64,000 bases of DNA. Source: Chryseobacterium turcicum. Its GTDB lineage: Bacteria > Bacteroidota > Bacteroidia > Flavobacteriales > Weeksellaceae. The notes under the pieces are model-generated. The model had not been told where the DNA came from. It saw only the letters and a list, made by a program, of their open reading frames with translations, and searched no databases. Of the stretch, positions 31,508 through 41,108 are shown piece by piece; positions within the stretch are counted from its first letter, which is position 1; each line of letters opens with the position of its first letter. The DNA lies in NCBI RefSeq assembly GCF_021010565.1, contig NZ_JAJNAY010000001.1, positions 2,894,001-2,958,000 of the forward strand. The letters run 5' to 3'. The position numbers were made by a program, and so were the translations under genes.

Positions 31508-33511
31508 TTAAATATTTTTAGCTTCCAATGCAAAATACATATCCATATCTCCTTTTCCTTTTGTATGAATTTTACCTCGGTATTCGCAGGTAATTTTTTC
31601 TTTTATCAATTGGTAAGTCGATTCTGAAATATTTATTTTTCCTCTTTCGCTGTTTTGCTCCATTCTTGCTGCGGTATTTACGGTATCGCCCCAAATGTCG
31701 TAAGCGAATTTTTTCACCCCAACAATTCCGGCAATTAAAGAACCAGAATTAATCCCGATTCTGATATCTAAAACATCAGGATTGGTCTTTTTTCTTTCTT
31801 CAATAAAATGAATAATATCTAAAGCGACCAATACTGTTTTGTAAGCGTGGCATTCATTTTTAATAGGCAATCCGCAAACTGCCAGGTAAGCATCACCGAT
31901 GGTTTTTATCTTTTCTAAACCATGCTTCTCCATTATCATATCGAAAGCGGTAAAACATTCGTTGAGTTCGACAAGCATTTTTTCAGCACCCATTTTTTCG
32001 GAACTTTGGGTAAAATTAACAAAATCGGTAAATAAAACACTTACTTCATCATAATATTTAGCTTCAGAGCTTCCATTTTCCTTCAGTTCTTCGGCCACTT
32101 CATGCGGAAGAATATTGAGGAGTAGATTTTCTGTTTTTTGCTTTTCTTTCTGCAATTCAAAAGTACGCTCATCAACCTGTTGCTCAAGCAAATCATTTTG
32201 ATCTTGCAAAATCTGCTGTTTTTCCTGTTCCTGTTTCAAATTAATATCAGAAAGTCGGTTGACTTCATCCAGCTGTTTTACCAAACTTAAATTCGTTGAA
32301 GCAAATTGCCAACCCAAATAAGCCGAAATAGAAATCGGGAAGCTTACAAAAATAACAATCAAGACTATTATTCCGAATGTATCTCCTGAAAACATTTTTG
32401 GGGCAACAATATTTAAAGAATCTAAAATATTAAAAATGATGGTAAGAATAATGATAGCAACGAAAGTAAGAATTCCGCCACCAACTATAAAAGCCGATTT
32501 TTCTTTTCTTATCATGGCTCTTATGATAAGATACAACGATTCAGACCAAACGAAAAACAGATAAAACATAACCAAACTGATCGCTACTTTTGCACTGAAG
32601 TAATACAGTATCAGAAGCAGAGCTGCAAAAATCAGTAAGATTTTTAATCTAATTTTACTTCTACCAAATAATGTATTAACAAAACCAGTGAGCGATGCTC
32701 CAAAAGCCAACATGGAAAGAAAAGAAAAGAAAGCGTAAGCATCTATTTTCTCAGGATTATTCATTTCAAAAAATAAAAGAACCATATAGCTCATTAAGCC
32801 AATAGAGAGGTTATATATTGAGAAATACAGATTATAAATCGCTTTTCTATAAAATAAAAATAAGAGCAGGTGTATGAATCCCAGTGCGGAAAAAACGCCA
32901 CAAATCAGCATCGATACAAAGTTAAACCCCTGTTCCATTTCTACTTTGTCATGAATAAACTCCTTGGCATCTATTAATTCTATATCTAATGCTACAGGAC
33001 TGTAATTGATCGCCATTTTTTTTCCACCGACGATAGGCAGAAAGCGAATCGCCAAGACATTGACTTCTGTATTATTTAACGAAAACAATTCAGGAATATC
33101 ATTTTTCATTCTAAATTCTCTTGCACCGCTTTTTCCTATTTTCCCTATCGTTTCAATCTTTTTACCATTGAGATAAATTTCGGAAGCTCCTACTTGTTTG
33201 ATATCAAAACACAAAGACTTATTTACAGAGGCCGAATCTATTTTAAAGTAATATCGGATCCAGTAAACCTGATCTTTATCGTAGGCTTTTTTAGAACTAA
33301 AATCAGCATATTTCCAAGCAGAATCATTGTAGTTTGGTAATGCAAACGCGGGGTTATCGTCGGCAATAAATTTACTCTCTTCATCAATCAATGCTCCATA
33401 CATCAGATTTTTTTCAGTAAACACTTTAGGTTTATCAAAAGAGTTTTGGGCAAAACAGAATGTCTGTAACACCATTAAAACCAAAAATGCAAAGAGTATA
33501 TTTTTTTTCAA
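31508..33511 (-). CDS. Adenylate cyclase with 7TMR-DISM-like sensor (fourth gene of the tandem set)
   Basis: A 667-residue protein with a signal peptide (about residues 1-21). An extracellular sensor domain (30-185) contains YWIRYYFKIDS and an EIYLNGKKIE beta-sandwich. Seven membrane helices follow (about 195-400), then a coiled coil (about 410-455), and a class III nucleotide cyclase (about 475-660). The catalytic motifs are intact: metal-binding Asp in SVLFTDFVNFT, purine-specifying Lys in KTIGDAYLAV, Asp in FAYDIWGDTVNTAARM. Lys/Asp at the specificity sites point to ATP. It makes cAMP at the inner membrane when its sensor fires. It starts with TTG four bases after the previous cyclase's stop and is the last gene of the run. 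Confidence 0.93.
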   Translation of the reverse strand: MKKNILFAFLVLMVLQTFCFAQNSFDKPKVFTEKNLMYGALIDEESKFIADDNPAFALPNYNDSAWKYADFSSKKAYDKDQVYWIRYYFKIDSASVNKSLCFDIKQVGASEIYLNGKKIETIGKIGKSGAREFRMKNDIPELFSLNNTEVNVLAIRFLPIVGGKKMAINYSPVALDIELIDAKEFIHDKVEMEQGFNFVSMLICGVFSALGFIHLLLFLFYRKAIYNLYFSIYNLSIGLMSYMVLLFFEMNNPEKIDAYAFFSFLSMLAFGASLTGFVNTLFGRSKIRLKILLIFAALLLILYYFSAKVAISLVMFYLFFVWSESLYLIIRAMIRKEKSAFIVGGGILTFVAIIILTIIFNILDSLNIVAPKMFSGDTFGIIVLIVIFVSFPISISAYLGWQFASTNLSLVKQLDEVNRLSDINLKQEQEKQQILQDQNDLLEQQVDERTFELQKEKQKTENLLLNILPHEVAEELKENGSSEAKYYDEVSVLFTDFVNFTQSSEKMGAEKMLVELNECFTAFDMIMEKHGLEKIKTIGDAYLAVCGLPIKNECHAYKTVLVALDIIHFIEERKKTNPDVLDIRIGINSGSLIAGIVGVKKFAYDIWGDTVNTAARMEQNSERGKINISESTYQLIKEKITCEYRGKIHTKGKGDMDMYFALEAKNI

Positions 33512-33515
33512 TTTT

Positions 33516-35549
33516 TTAAGATTTAGCTAAATGATTGACAAAATACATATCCATATCACCTTTTCCTTTGGTATGGATTTTCCCTCTGTATTCGCAATTA
33601 ATTTTCTCTTTTATTAATTGGTATGTAGATTCTGAAATATTTATTTTTCCTTTTTCGCTATTTTGCTCCATTCTTGCTGCGGTATTCACCGTATCACCCC
33701 AAATATCGTATGCGAATTTTTTAACCCCAACAATTCCGGCAATTAAAGAACCCGAATTAATCCCGATTCTGATATCTAAAACATCAGGATTGGTCTTTTT
33801 TCTTTCTTCAATAAATTCAATAATATCTAAAGCGACCAAAGTTGTTTGATAGGCATGATTCTCATTTTTAATAGGCAATCCACAAACTGCCAAATAAGCA
33901 TCACCGATGGTTTTTATCTTTTCTAAACCATGCTTCTCCATAATCATATCGAAAGCGGTGAAGCATTCATTGAGTTCTACAAGCATTTTTTCAGCACCCA
34001 TTTTCTCTGAACTTTGGGTAAAATTAACAAAATCGGTAAATAAAACACTTACTTCATCATAATATTTAGCTTCAGAGCTTCCGTTTTCCTTCAGTTCTTC
34101 GGCCACTTCATGTGGAAGAATATTGAGGAGTAGATTTTCTGTTTTTTGCTTTTCTTTTTGCAATTCAAAAGTACGCTCATCAACCTGTTTTTCAAGCAAA
34201 TCATTTTGATCTTGCAAAATCTGTTGCTTTTCTTGTTCCTGTTTCAAATTAATATCAGAAAGTCGATTGACTTCATCCAACTGTTTTACCAAGCTTAAAT
34301 TAGTGGAAGCAAATTGCCAACCCAAATAAGCCGAAATCGAAATCGGGAAACTGATGAAAATAAATATAAAAACATAAGTAATAAAATCATCTCCGAAGAA
34401 ATTATTTATATCAATAGTATTCAGTTTATTTAAAAGCATGAAAATAATGACCATTACAATAAAAAGGAAGAATACCAAAACTCCGCCTCCAACAATGAAA
34501 GCCGATTTTTCTCTCCTGATCATCGCTCTGATGATTAAATAAAAAGATTCGAAAGCAACGAAAGCAATATAAAAAAACGCAAAACTTGCTGCAGTAGTGG
34601 CACTAAAATAATAGAGCAGAACAATAGAGGCAGAAATAATCAACATTACTTTCAGCCTTTTTTTTGTTCTTCCAAACAATGTATTGATAAAACCTGTAAG
34701 TGAAGTACCAAATAACATCACCGCCAAAAATGAAGCAAAGGTATAAGTATCCAGATTTAAAGGATCTGTCATTTCAGAAAAGAGCAACGTTAAATAGCTC
34801 ATCAAAGAAATAGAAATATTGTAGGTAGAGAAATACAGGTTATAAATCGCTTTTCTATAAAAAAGAAACAACAATAAATGAATAAATCCTAATGCACCAA
34901 ATATACCGCAAATCAGCATCGTATAAAAATTAAAATCCTTCCACAATGAGACTTTATCTTTAATAAAATTGTGAGCAGAAACAAGCTCTATACTTATTGC
35001 GACAGGACTAAGATTGACAGTCTTTTTTTTGACTACTACAAATGGTAAAAAACGTATCGCTAAAACATTTACATCGGTTTTATCTAAAGAAAACAACTCT
35101 GGAATTTTGTTTTTCATCTTAAACTCTTTCAACTTTATATTTCCGATGCTTTCTATCTTTTTACCATTTAGATAAATCTCTGAAGAACCAAGTTGAGTGA
35201 TATTCAAACACAAAGGTTGATTCAGTAATGTAGAATCTATTTTAAAATAATAACGAACCCAATAAACCTGATCTTTTTTAGAAGCATTTTCAGGACTTAA
35301 TTTAATAGGATTCCAAGAATAGATTTTTTTAGAATTAAAATTGGCATGTTTCCATGAAGAATCATCAAATTCTGGCAAAGCAAAAGCAGGGTTGTCACCG
35401 GCAAAAATTTTACTACTTTCATTGATTGGTGCACCAATTATAATTTCATTTTCAGTAAAAATTCTGGGTTTTTCAAGAGAATTTTGAGCAAAACAGAATG
35501 TCTGTACCACCATTAAAACCAAAAATGCAAAGAGTATATTTTTTTTCAA
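33516..35549 (-). CDS. Adenylate cyclase with 7TMR-DISM-like sensor (third gene of the tandem set)
   Basis: A 677-residue paralogue of its two neighbours with the same architecture: signal peptide, extracellular sensor, seven membrane helices, coiled coil, class III cyclase with Lys/Asp ATP-specifying residues. The sensor half has diverged, with a ten-residue insertion after YSWNPIKLSP, while the final 265 or so residues are almost identical to the other two cyclases. It starts at a TTG four bases after the TAA of the upstream gene, with no Shine-Dalgarno sequence, and ends four bases before the next TTG. Its signal presumably differs from its neighbours'. Confidence 0.93.
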   Translation of the reverse strand: MKKNILFAFLVLMVVQTFCFAQNSLEKPRIFTENEIIIGAPINESSKIFAGDNPAFALPEFDDSSWKHANFNSKKIYSWNPIKLSPENASKKDQVYWVRYYFKIDSTLLNQPLCLNITQLGSSEIYLNGKKIESIGNIKLKEFKMKNKIPELFSLDKTDVNVLAIRFLPFVVVKKKTVNLSPVAISIELVSAHNFIKDKVSLWKDFNFYTMLICGIFGALGFIHLLLFLFYRKAIYNLYFSTYNISISLMSYLTLLFSEMTDPLNLDTYTFASFLAVMLFGTSLTGFINTLFGRTKKRLKVMLIISASIVLLYYFSATTAASFAFFYIAFVAFESFYLIIRAMIRREKSAFIVGGGVLVFFLFIVMVIIFMLLNKLNTIDINNFFGDDFITYVFIFIFISFPISISAYLGWQFASTNLSLVKQLDEVNRLSDINLKQEQEKQQILQDQNDLLEKQVDERTFELQKEKQKTENLLLNILPHEVAEELKENGSSEAKYYDEVSVLFTDFVNFTQSSEKMGAEKMLVELNECFTAFDMIMEKHGLEKIKTIGDAYLAVCGLPIKNENHAYQTTLVALDIIEFIEERKKTNPDVLDIRIGINSGSLIAGIVGVKKFAYDIWGDTVNTAARMEQNSEKGKINISESTYQLIKEKINCEYRGKIHTKGKGDMDMYFVNHLAKS

Positions 35550-35553
35550 TTTT

Positions 35554-37557
35554 TTAAGATTTAGCTAAATGATTGACAAAATACATATCCATATCACCTT
35601 TTCCTTTGGTGTGGATTTTCCCTCTGTATTCGCAGATAATCTTTTCTTTAATCAATTGATAGGTCGATTCAGAAATGTTTATTTTTCCTTTTTCACTATT
35701 TTGTTCCATTCTTGCAGCTGTATTTACGGTGTCGCCCCAAATATCGTATGCGAATTTTTTCACCCCAACAATTCCGGCAATTAAAGAACCCGAATTAATC
35801 CCGATTCTAATATCTAAAACATCCGGATTAGTCTTTTTTCTTTCTTCAATATATTCAAGAATATCTAAAGCTACCAAAGCTGTTTGATAGGCATGATTCT
35901 CATTTTTAATGGGCAATCCACAAACGGCCAAATAAGCATCACCGATGGTTTTTATCTTTTCTAAACCATGTTTTTCCATAATCATATCGAAAGCGGTGAA
36001 GCATTCATTGAGTTCAGCCAGCATTTTTTCAGCACCCATCTTCTCGGAACTCTGGGTAAAATTAACAAAATCAGTAAATAAAACACTTACCTCATCGTAA
36101 TATTTAGCTTCAGAGCTTCCGTTCTCTTTCAGTTCTTCAGCCACTTCATGCGGAAGAATATTGAGGAGCAGATTTTCTGTTTTTTGCTTTTCTTTCTGCA
36201 ATTCAAAAGTACGCTCATCAACCTGTTGCTCAAGCAAATCATTTTGGTCTTGCAAAATCTGCTGTTTTTCTTGTTCCTGTTTCAAATTAATCTCAGAAAG
36301 TTGGTTGACTTTGTCCAGCTGTTTTACCAAGCTTAAATTAGTGGAAGCAAATTGCCAAGCCAAATATGCCGAAATAGAAATTGGGAAACTGATGATGATT
36401 AATATCAAAAAATATGCTCCAAAATCGTCTTTTGAAAACTTCCCAGAGAAAGATACATTAAGATTGTCTAAAACATTAAGAATAATAATGAGTAACGTGA
36501 ATACAAAAAACGACAATATACCACCTCCAACAATATACGCCGCCTTTTCTCTTCTTATCATCGCCCTAATTACCAAATAAAAAGATTCGAAAGCTACAAA
36601 AGCGAGATAAAAAAAGCCAAGAATGATTGCGAATGTATCATTGAAGTAATAAAAGATAACTAAGATGACAGCAAGAATAAGCATCACTATTAATCTTGTC
36701 TTTGATTTTGCAAAAAGAGTATTAACAAATCCGCTTAAAGCTGATGCAAACAACATCATCGATAAAAACCCAATAAATACGTATGTATAAACTAAGTCTG
36801 GATCTCGCATTTTATACAAAAGGATGACCAAATATCCAAACAACGCAATGGAAATATTGTATATGGAAAAGAACAGATTATACAATGCTTTTCTATAAAA
36901 AAGGAATAACAAAAGATGAATAAAACCCAATGCAGTAAAGACTCCACAGGTAAGCATCATATAAAAATTAACTTCTTCTCCAACTTCCAATTTATCTTGT
37001 ACAAGATAATCTGCCTGTTTAATTTCGATATTGAGAAGCCTTGCATTATTGATCACTCTAGATCTGTTAAGTAGTGGTAAATATCGTATCGCTAAAACAT
37101 TGACATCCGTATCATTAAGTGTAAAAATAGTTGGTATCGTATTTTTGATGACAAATTTTCGGGATTTCCCTTTGCCTATTTTACCAATGCTTTCTATTTT
37201 TTTGCCGTTGAGATAGATTTCTGATGCGCCAAGCTGACTCAGTTCCAGACCAAGTGGTTTGTTGACAGATGAAGAGTCTATTTTGAAGTAATACCGAATC
37301 CAATAAGGTTGATCTTTTTTATAAACTTTTTTGGAGTTGAAATTTTCATATTTCCATAAAGAATCATCAAATGTAGGTAATGCAAAAGCCTGATTATCAT
37401 TCTCAGAAAATTTACTTTTCTCATCAATTAAAACACCACTTCTTATTTCTTTTTCAGTAAAAACTCTAGGTTTTTCAAGAGAATTTTGAGCAAAACAAAA
37501 AATTTGCAATAGAAATGATACAGAAAGTAGAAATTTAAAGAGTAGATTTTTTTTCAA
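35554..37557 (-). CDS. Adenylate cyclase with 7TMR-DISM-like sensor (second gene of the tandem set)
   Basis: A 667-residue protein of the same layout as those at 33516 and 31508: exported sensor with QLGASEIYLNGKKIESIGK, seven-helix membrane domain, coiled coil, class III cyclase with intact catalytic residues. The membrane-domain and sensor sequence is the most distant of the three. It starts with TTG four bases after the stop of the TPR cyclase. The repeated TCTTAAAAAATTG junction ahead of all three cyclases suggests duplication of whole gene plus junction and possibly reinitiation-type coupling. Confidence 0.93.
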   Translation of the reverse strand: MKKNLLFKFLLSVSFLLQIFCFAQNSLEKPRVFTEKEIRSGVLIDEKSKFSENDNQAFALPTFDDSLWKYENFNSKKVYKKDQPYWIRYYFKIDSSSVNKPLGLELSQLGASEIYLNGKKIESIGKIGKGKSRKFVIKNTIPTIFTLNDTDVNVLAIRYLPLLNRSRVINNARLLNIEIKQADYLVQDKLEVGEEVNFYMMLTCGVFTALGFIHLLLFLFYRKALYNLFFSIYNISIALFGYLVILLYKMRDPDLVYTYVFIGFLSMMLFASALSGFVNTLFAKSKTRLIVMLILAVILVIFYYFNDTFAIILGFFYLAFVAFESFYLVIRAMIRREKAAYIVGGGILSFFVFTLLIIILNVLDNLNVSFSGKFSKDDFGAYFLILIIISFPISISAYLAWQFASTNLSLVKQLDKVNQLSEINLKQEQEKQQILQDQNDLLEQQVDERTFELQKEKQKTENLLLNILPHEVAEELKENGSSEAKYYDEVSVLFTDFVNFTQSSEKMGAEKMLAELNECFTAFDMIMEKHGLEKIKTIGDAYLAVCGLPIKNENHAYQTALVALDILEYIEERKKTNPDVLDIRIGINSGSLIAGIVGVKKFAYDIWGDTVNTAARMEQNSEKGKINISESTYQLIKEKIICEYRGKIHTKGKGDMDMYFVNHLAKS

Positions 37558-37561
37558 TTTT

Positions 37562-39907
37562 TTAAGATTTAACTAAATGATTTACAAAATACATATCCAT
37601 TGCCCCTTTTCCTTTGGTTTCGATTTTTCCACGATGCTCAAAACTAAAGTCTTCTTTTATTAACTGATAGGTTGCTTCAGAAATATTTACTTTTCCCGCT
37701 GAACTGTTCTGCTCCATTCTTGCTGCCGTGTTTACCGTGTCACCCCAAATATCGTAAGCAAATTTTTTCACACCCACGATTCCGGCAATCACCGGTCCTG
37801 AATGAATTCCTATTCTGATATCTAAAGCATTTGGATTCTCTTTTTTTCTTTGCTGAATATAAGAAAGAATTTCTAAAGCTGCATTCACTGCATTTTTTGC
37901 ATGCTGTTCATTAGAAATAGGTAAACCGCTTACCGCCAAATAGGCATCACCAATGGTTTTTATCTTTTCTAAATTGTATTTCTCCATGATTCTGTCGAAT
38001 TCTGTAAAACAGATATTCAGTTCATTCAAAACTTCCTGCACCCCAATTCTTTCTGAATTTGCAGTAAAATTGACAAAATCGGTAAACAAAACAGAAACCT
38101 GATCAAAATGTTTGGCACTGGTTTTTCCTTTTTCTTTTAATTCTTCGGCAACTTCATGAGGAAGGATATTTAACAATAAATCATCCGATTTCTTTTTCTC
38201 TTCAGCGATTTTTTTATTGTCTTTACGTTTTTGATTGTAAGAAAATCCGGCAAAACCTAATAACAGCAAAGATAAACCGGCTCCAATTGCCCACATATTT
38301 TTTTGTATTTTAGAACTTTCTAAATCTGCTTTCGCAAGGGCATCTTTTTTTTCCTGATTGATTTTAGCAATATTTTTTTCCTGAGCATATTTTAGAGCCA
38401 CTGCTTTTTGCTCTTCATCAAATTTAATCTGAATTTCTTTTCTTTTTAAATCTTCCTCTAGCGCAAGTCTTTTTCGTTCTTCCTCAGTTTTTGCAGCCGC
38501 CTGTTTTTTTTCGTATTCAAAACGGAGTGCTTTTAGTTCTATTTCTTTTTGAAGCTGGATGCGTTTGGTTTCTTCTTCTAGCTTTATCCGGGTTCTTTCG
38601 TTTGCAAGTTCCGTTTGTGACTGTATATCGGAAAGGTTTCTCATATTATCCAAACCGTATGTTTCTTCCTTTTTATCTTTTGCCTTTTTTAGATAAAATA
38701 AAGCTTTCTTATAATCTCCCAATTTTTCATAGGCTTGCTGCAAAATATCATAATTTTGAATAAAAACTTCAGCAGAAACCACTGTTTTTAAATTCAAAAA
38801 ATATTCTAAACTTTCCGATTGTTTATTCGTAAGTTTTTGAAGTTCTTGTGCTTTTGCAACGTCTTGACCAAAATCTGCTTCATCATCAATCAAAGTTTTT
38901 AACTCAATCAATCCTTTTTGGTGTGTAAAATAATGATACATTGGATCTTGTTCACTACTCAATTTCAAAGCTTTATTAATGTAGAGCAAAGCATTTGTAT
39001 AATCTTTCTGTTTATAATTTATATCAGAAAAATAGTAATAAAGCATCTGTAAACTACTATTTAATTGATGTTCTTCAAAGTAATTTTTAGCATCATTAAA
39101 AAAAAGTTTTGCTTTTTCGTACTGCTTCGTTTCAGAGTATATATTGCCTATAAACATTTTAGAATTAGCAACTTGCTGCTCATTCTTACTTTTCTTTGCA
39201 ATTTCAAGTGACCTCTGATAGTAGTCTAGTGATTTTTTAAAATCTTTATTTGAAAGATAAAATGTTCCTGCGAAAAAGTACGCATCATAAATAAATTCTG
39301 GAAAATTATTTATTGTAAACTCGATATATGTATTTAAAGATTTGTAGGCTTCAACTGGGTTTTCTTGAAGAAAATTATTTTGAAACAATCGTTGATATGC
39401 TGTCAGAACTAACTTTTTATCTTTAATTTTATTCTGATTATAAAGATTTAGGATTTGATTACAATAATCGTTTGCTACTTTATTTTTTTTATTAACCGAA
39501 TTTACTGTAGCTAATAAATAGTAAGCCCAAGCTCTTTTGTCATAATTTTCAGTCTTATTGAGATATCGCTCTCCTTCCACAAGATATCTTTCGCTATTCG
39601 CAAAATCCATTTTTTGTAGTAATAACCCACCAATAAAAAGATTAGACCTACCTATTTGTTCAATATTATTTAATTTTTCGTAAATAGGTAAACTCAATTT
39701 AGAATATGCTAACGCACTGTCAATAATCTTACTATCTGAGTATTTGTTCGCAAGATCATCATATAATTTAACTTTTTCTCTGTCATTTTTTGTGGTAAGC
39801 AATTTATTTTTAAGGTCTAAAATCTCTTTAGATTCCTGCGCTTGAAAAACTGTATTCCCATAAAAAAGGAAACAGATAATTGCAAAAGAGGTAAATTTAT
39901 TTTTCAC
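37562..39907 (-). CDS. Adenylate cyclase with TPR sensor domain (first gene of the tandem set)
   Basis: A 781-residue protein starting at GTG. A signal peptide (1-23) precedes several tetratricopeptide repeats (about 30-430; for example SLDYYQRSLEIAKKSKNEQQ and DYTNALLYINKALKLSSEQD), then a long Glu/Lys-rich coiled coil (440-535), one membrane helix (about 538-556, AIGAGLSLLLLGFAGFSYN) and a class III cyclase (about 600-775) with KTIGDAYLAV and YDIWGDTVNTAARM. The TPR front would sit in the periplasm and read protein partners. The cyclase half is related to, but clearly different from, the three downstream. It is transcribed first. Confidence 0.93.
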   Translation of the reverse strand: MKNKFTSFAIICFLFYGNTVFQAQESKEILDLKNKLLTTKNDREKVKLYDDLANKYSDSKIIDSALAYSKLSLPIYEKLNNIEQIGRSNLFIGGLLLQKMDFANSERYLVEGERYLNKTENYDKRAWAYYLLATVNSVNKKNKVANDYCNQILNLYNQNKIKDKKLVLTAYQRLFQNNFLQENPVEAYKSLNTYIEFTINNFPEFIYDAYFFAGTFYLSNKDFKKSLDYYQRSLEIAKKSKNEQQVANSKMFIGNIYSETKQYEKAKLFFNDAKNYFEEHQLNSSLQMLYYYFSDINYKQKDYTNALLYINKALKLSSEQDPMYHYFTHQKGLIELKTLIDDEADFGQDVAKAQELQKLTNKQSESLEYFLNLKTVVSAEVFIQNYDILQQAYEKLGDYKKALFYLKKAKDKKEETYGLDNMRNLSDIQSQTELANERTRIKLEEETKRIQLQKEIELKALRFEYEKKQAAAKTEEERKRLALEEDLKRKEIQIKFDEEQKAVALKYAQEKNIAKINQEKKDALAKADLESSKIQKNMWAIGAGLSLLLLGFAGFSYNQKRKDNKKIAEEKKKSDDLLLNILPHEVAEELKEKGKTSAKHFDQVSVLFTDFVNFTANSERIGVQEVLNELNICFTEFDRIMEKYNLEKIKTIGDAYLAVSGLPISNEQHAKNAVNAALEILSYIQQRKKENPNALDIRIGIHSGPVIAGIVGVKKFAYDIWGDTVNTAARMEQNSSAGKVNISEATYQLIKEDFSFEHRGKIETKGKGAMDMYFVNHLVKS

Positions 39908-39928
39908 CGACTAATTATTGAGTTCGCA

Positions 39929-39936
39929 CAAAAATA
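39929..39936 (-). promoter_or_regulatory. Candidate -7 element for the cyclase operon (TATTTTTG)
   Basis: CAAAAATA on the plus strand, 22 bases before the GTG start. It lies between the tpx terminator hairpin and the operon and is probably the only promoter for the run of four cyclases. Confidence 0.5.
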
Positions 39937-39939
39937 AAA

Positions 39940-39969
39940 AAATCATTCTATTAAATAACAGAATGATTT
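39940..39969 (-). terminator. Intrinsic terminator after tpx
   Basis: AAATCATTCT pairs with AGAATGATTT across a ten-base loop, followed on the minus strand by a run of T. It lies 25 bases past the tpx stop and separates tpx from the cyclase operon. Confidence 0.8.
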
Positions 39970-39993
39970 CAAATTGATGAGAAATATTTTTAT

Positions 39994-40491
39994 TTACTTC
40001 AAAGAAGCGATAGCGGCTTCGTAATTAGGCTCTTGTCCTATTTCCGGAACTTGCTCTGTGTAGATCACATTAGTTTTTTCGTCTAAAACCACAACAGCTC
40101 TGCTCAAAAGCCCTTTTAAAGGCGAATCTGTAAGAGTAACTCCATAATCTTCACCAAAATTTCCTCTGAAATCTGATAACGTTTCTACATTCGTTAAACC
40201 TTCAGCTGCACAAAATCTAGATAATGCAAAAGGTAAGTCTCTAGAAACATTGATAACAACAGTATTATCAAGAGTAGAAGCCTCTTCATTGAATTTTCTT
40301 GCTGAAGCTGCACAAATTCCTGTATCAATGCTTGGGAAGATATTTAATACTACTCTTTTCCCTGTGTAATCAGCAAGATTTTTTTCAGATAAATCTCCAG
40401 AAACCATTGTGAATTCCTGAGCTTGGTTTCCAACTTGTGGAAGGCTTCCTATTGTATTTATTGGGTTTCCTTTAAATGTAATTGTAGACAT
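39994..40491 (-). CDS. tpx: Thiol peroxidase
   Basis: A 165-residue enzyme of the Tpx branch of the peroxiredoxins, starting at [10 protein letters not shown]; nine further open codons upstream overlap the promoter region and are not used. The peroxidatic Cys60 is in [14 protein letters not shown] and the resolving Cys94 in [10 protein letters not shown], both spaced as in E. coli Tpx. It reduces hydrogen and lipid peroxides in the cytoplasm or periplasm using thioredoxin. Monocistronic, with a -7 element 25 bases upstream and a terminator. Confidence 0.95.
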   Translation of the reverse strand: MSTITFKGNPINTIGSLPQVGNQAQEFTMVSGDLSEKNLADYTGKRVVLNIFPSIDTGICAASARKFNEEASTLDNTVVINVSRDLPFALSRFCAAEGLTNVETLSDFRGNFGEDYGVTLTDSPLKGLLSRAVVVLDEKTNVIYTEQVPEIGQEPNYEAAIASLK

Positions 40492-40515
40492 AGTTGATGT
40501 ATTTATAATTTTCTT

Positions 40516-40523
40516 CAAATTTA
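40516..40523 (-). promoter_or_regulatory. Candidate -7 element for tpx (TAAATTTG)
   Basis: CAAATTTA on the plus strand, a full TAnnTTTG match 25 bases before the tpx ATG at 40491. It supports that start over the upstream codons. Confidence 0.5.
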
Positions 40524-40643
40524 TTTAAATTTAGAATGATTAAGGCTGAAATAAAGGTTAAATAATTCTTAAAGTGGAAAGCAAAATTTTTTATCCCCAC
40601 AAATGTGAAATTTATTTATATTAGCGGTCTTAAATAAATATAA

Positions 40644-41096
40644 ATGCGAAAAAAAATTACCCTCTTATTATTTGGAGTTCCTTTTTTCGGCTTTGCCCAG
40701 TCTGTGATTGGAGGCATCAATTCCGGAGCAGTTTCTGCAGATAACTTCAACCATTCGGTTGGTGAGATTTATGTAATCCCGACCGATCCCGACCAAGCAA
40801 ATTCCGGAACAATGGGAATGTTTTATCAATCTGTCCTGCAGGTTTTAGGAGTTACCGAACTTGAAAAAGACAATGTAAAAATTTACCCGAATCCTACCGC
40901 AGATTTCGTTTACGTAAAATTGAACTCAAAATCAAAAATCGAAAGTGCTGAAATCTATGATCTTTCAGGGAAGCTTGTCTTCAAAACAAAATTAGAATCA
41001 GAGAAACTGGATCTTAGAAACCTTCCTCAAGGTGTTTACATGATTGTTTTCAGAAATTCTGATATCAAGCCTATTAAAATTATCAAAAAAAATTAA
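40644..41096 (+). CDS. Small T9SS-sorted protein
   Basis: A 150-residue protein with a signal peptide (1-19, FGFAQ) and a C-terminal type IX secretion sorting domain (type A) from about residue 78: VKIYPNPTADFVYVKLNSKS, then AEIYDLSGKLV and LPQGVYMIVFRNSD. The passenger in between is only about 55 residues (SAVGEIYVIPTDPDQ-like), too short for most enzymes. Proteins this small with a sorting domain are probably surface-attached or released structural elements. It is followed after 12 bases by another exported protein, and the two form an operon. Confidence 0.85.
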   Translation: MRKKITLLLFGVPFFGFAQSVIGGINSGAVSADNFNHSVGEIYVIPTDPDQANSGTMGMFYQSVLQVLGVTELEKDNVKIYPNPTADFVYVKLNSKSKIESAEIYDLSGKLVFKTKLESEKLDLRNLPQGVYMIVFRNSDIKPIKIIKKN

Positions 41097-41108
41097 AAAC
41101 TCATTGAA

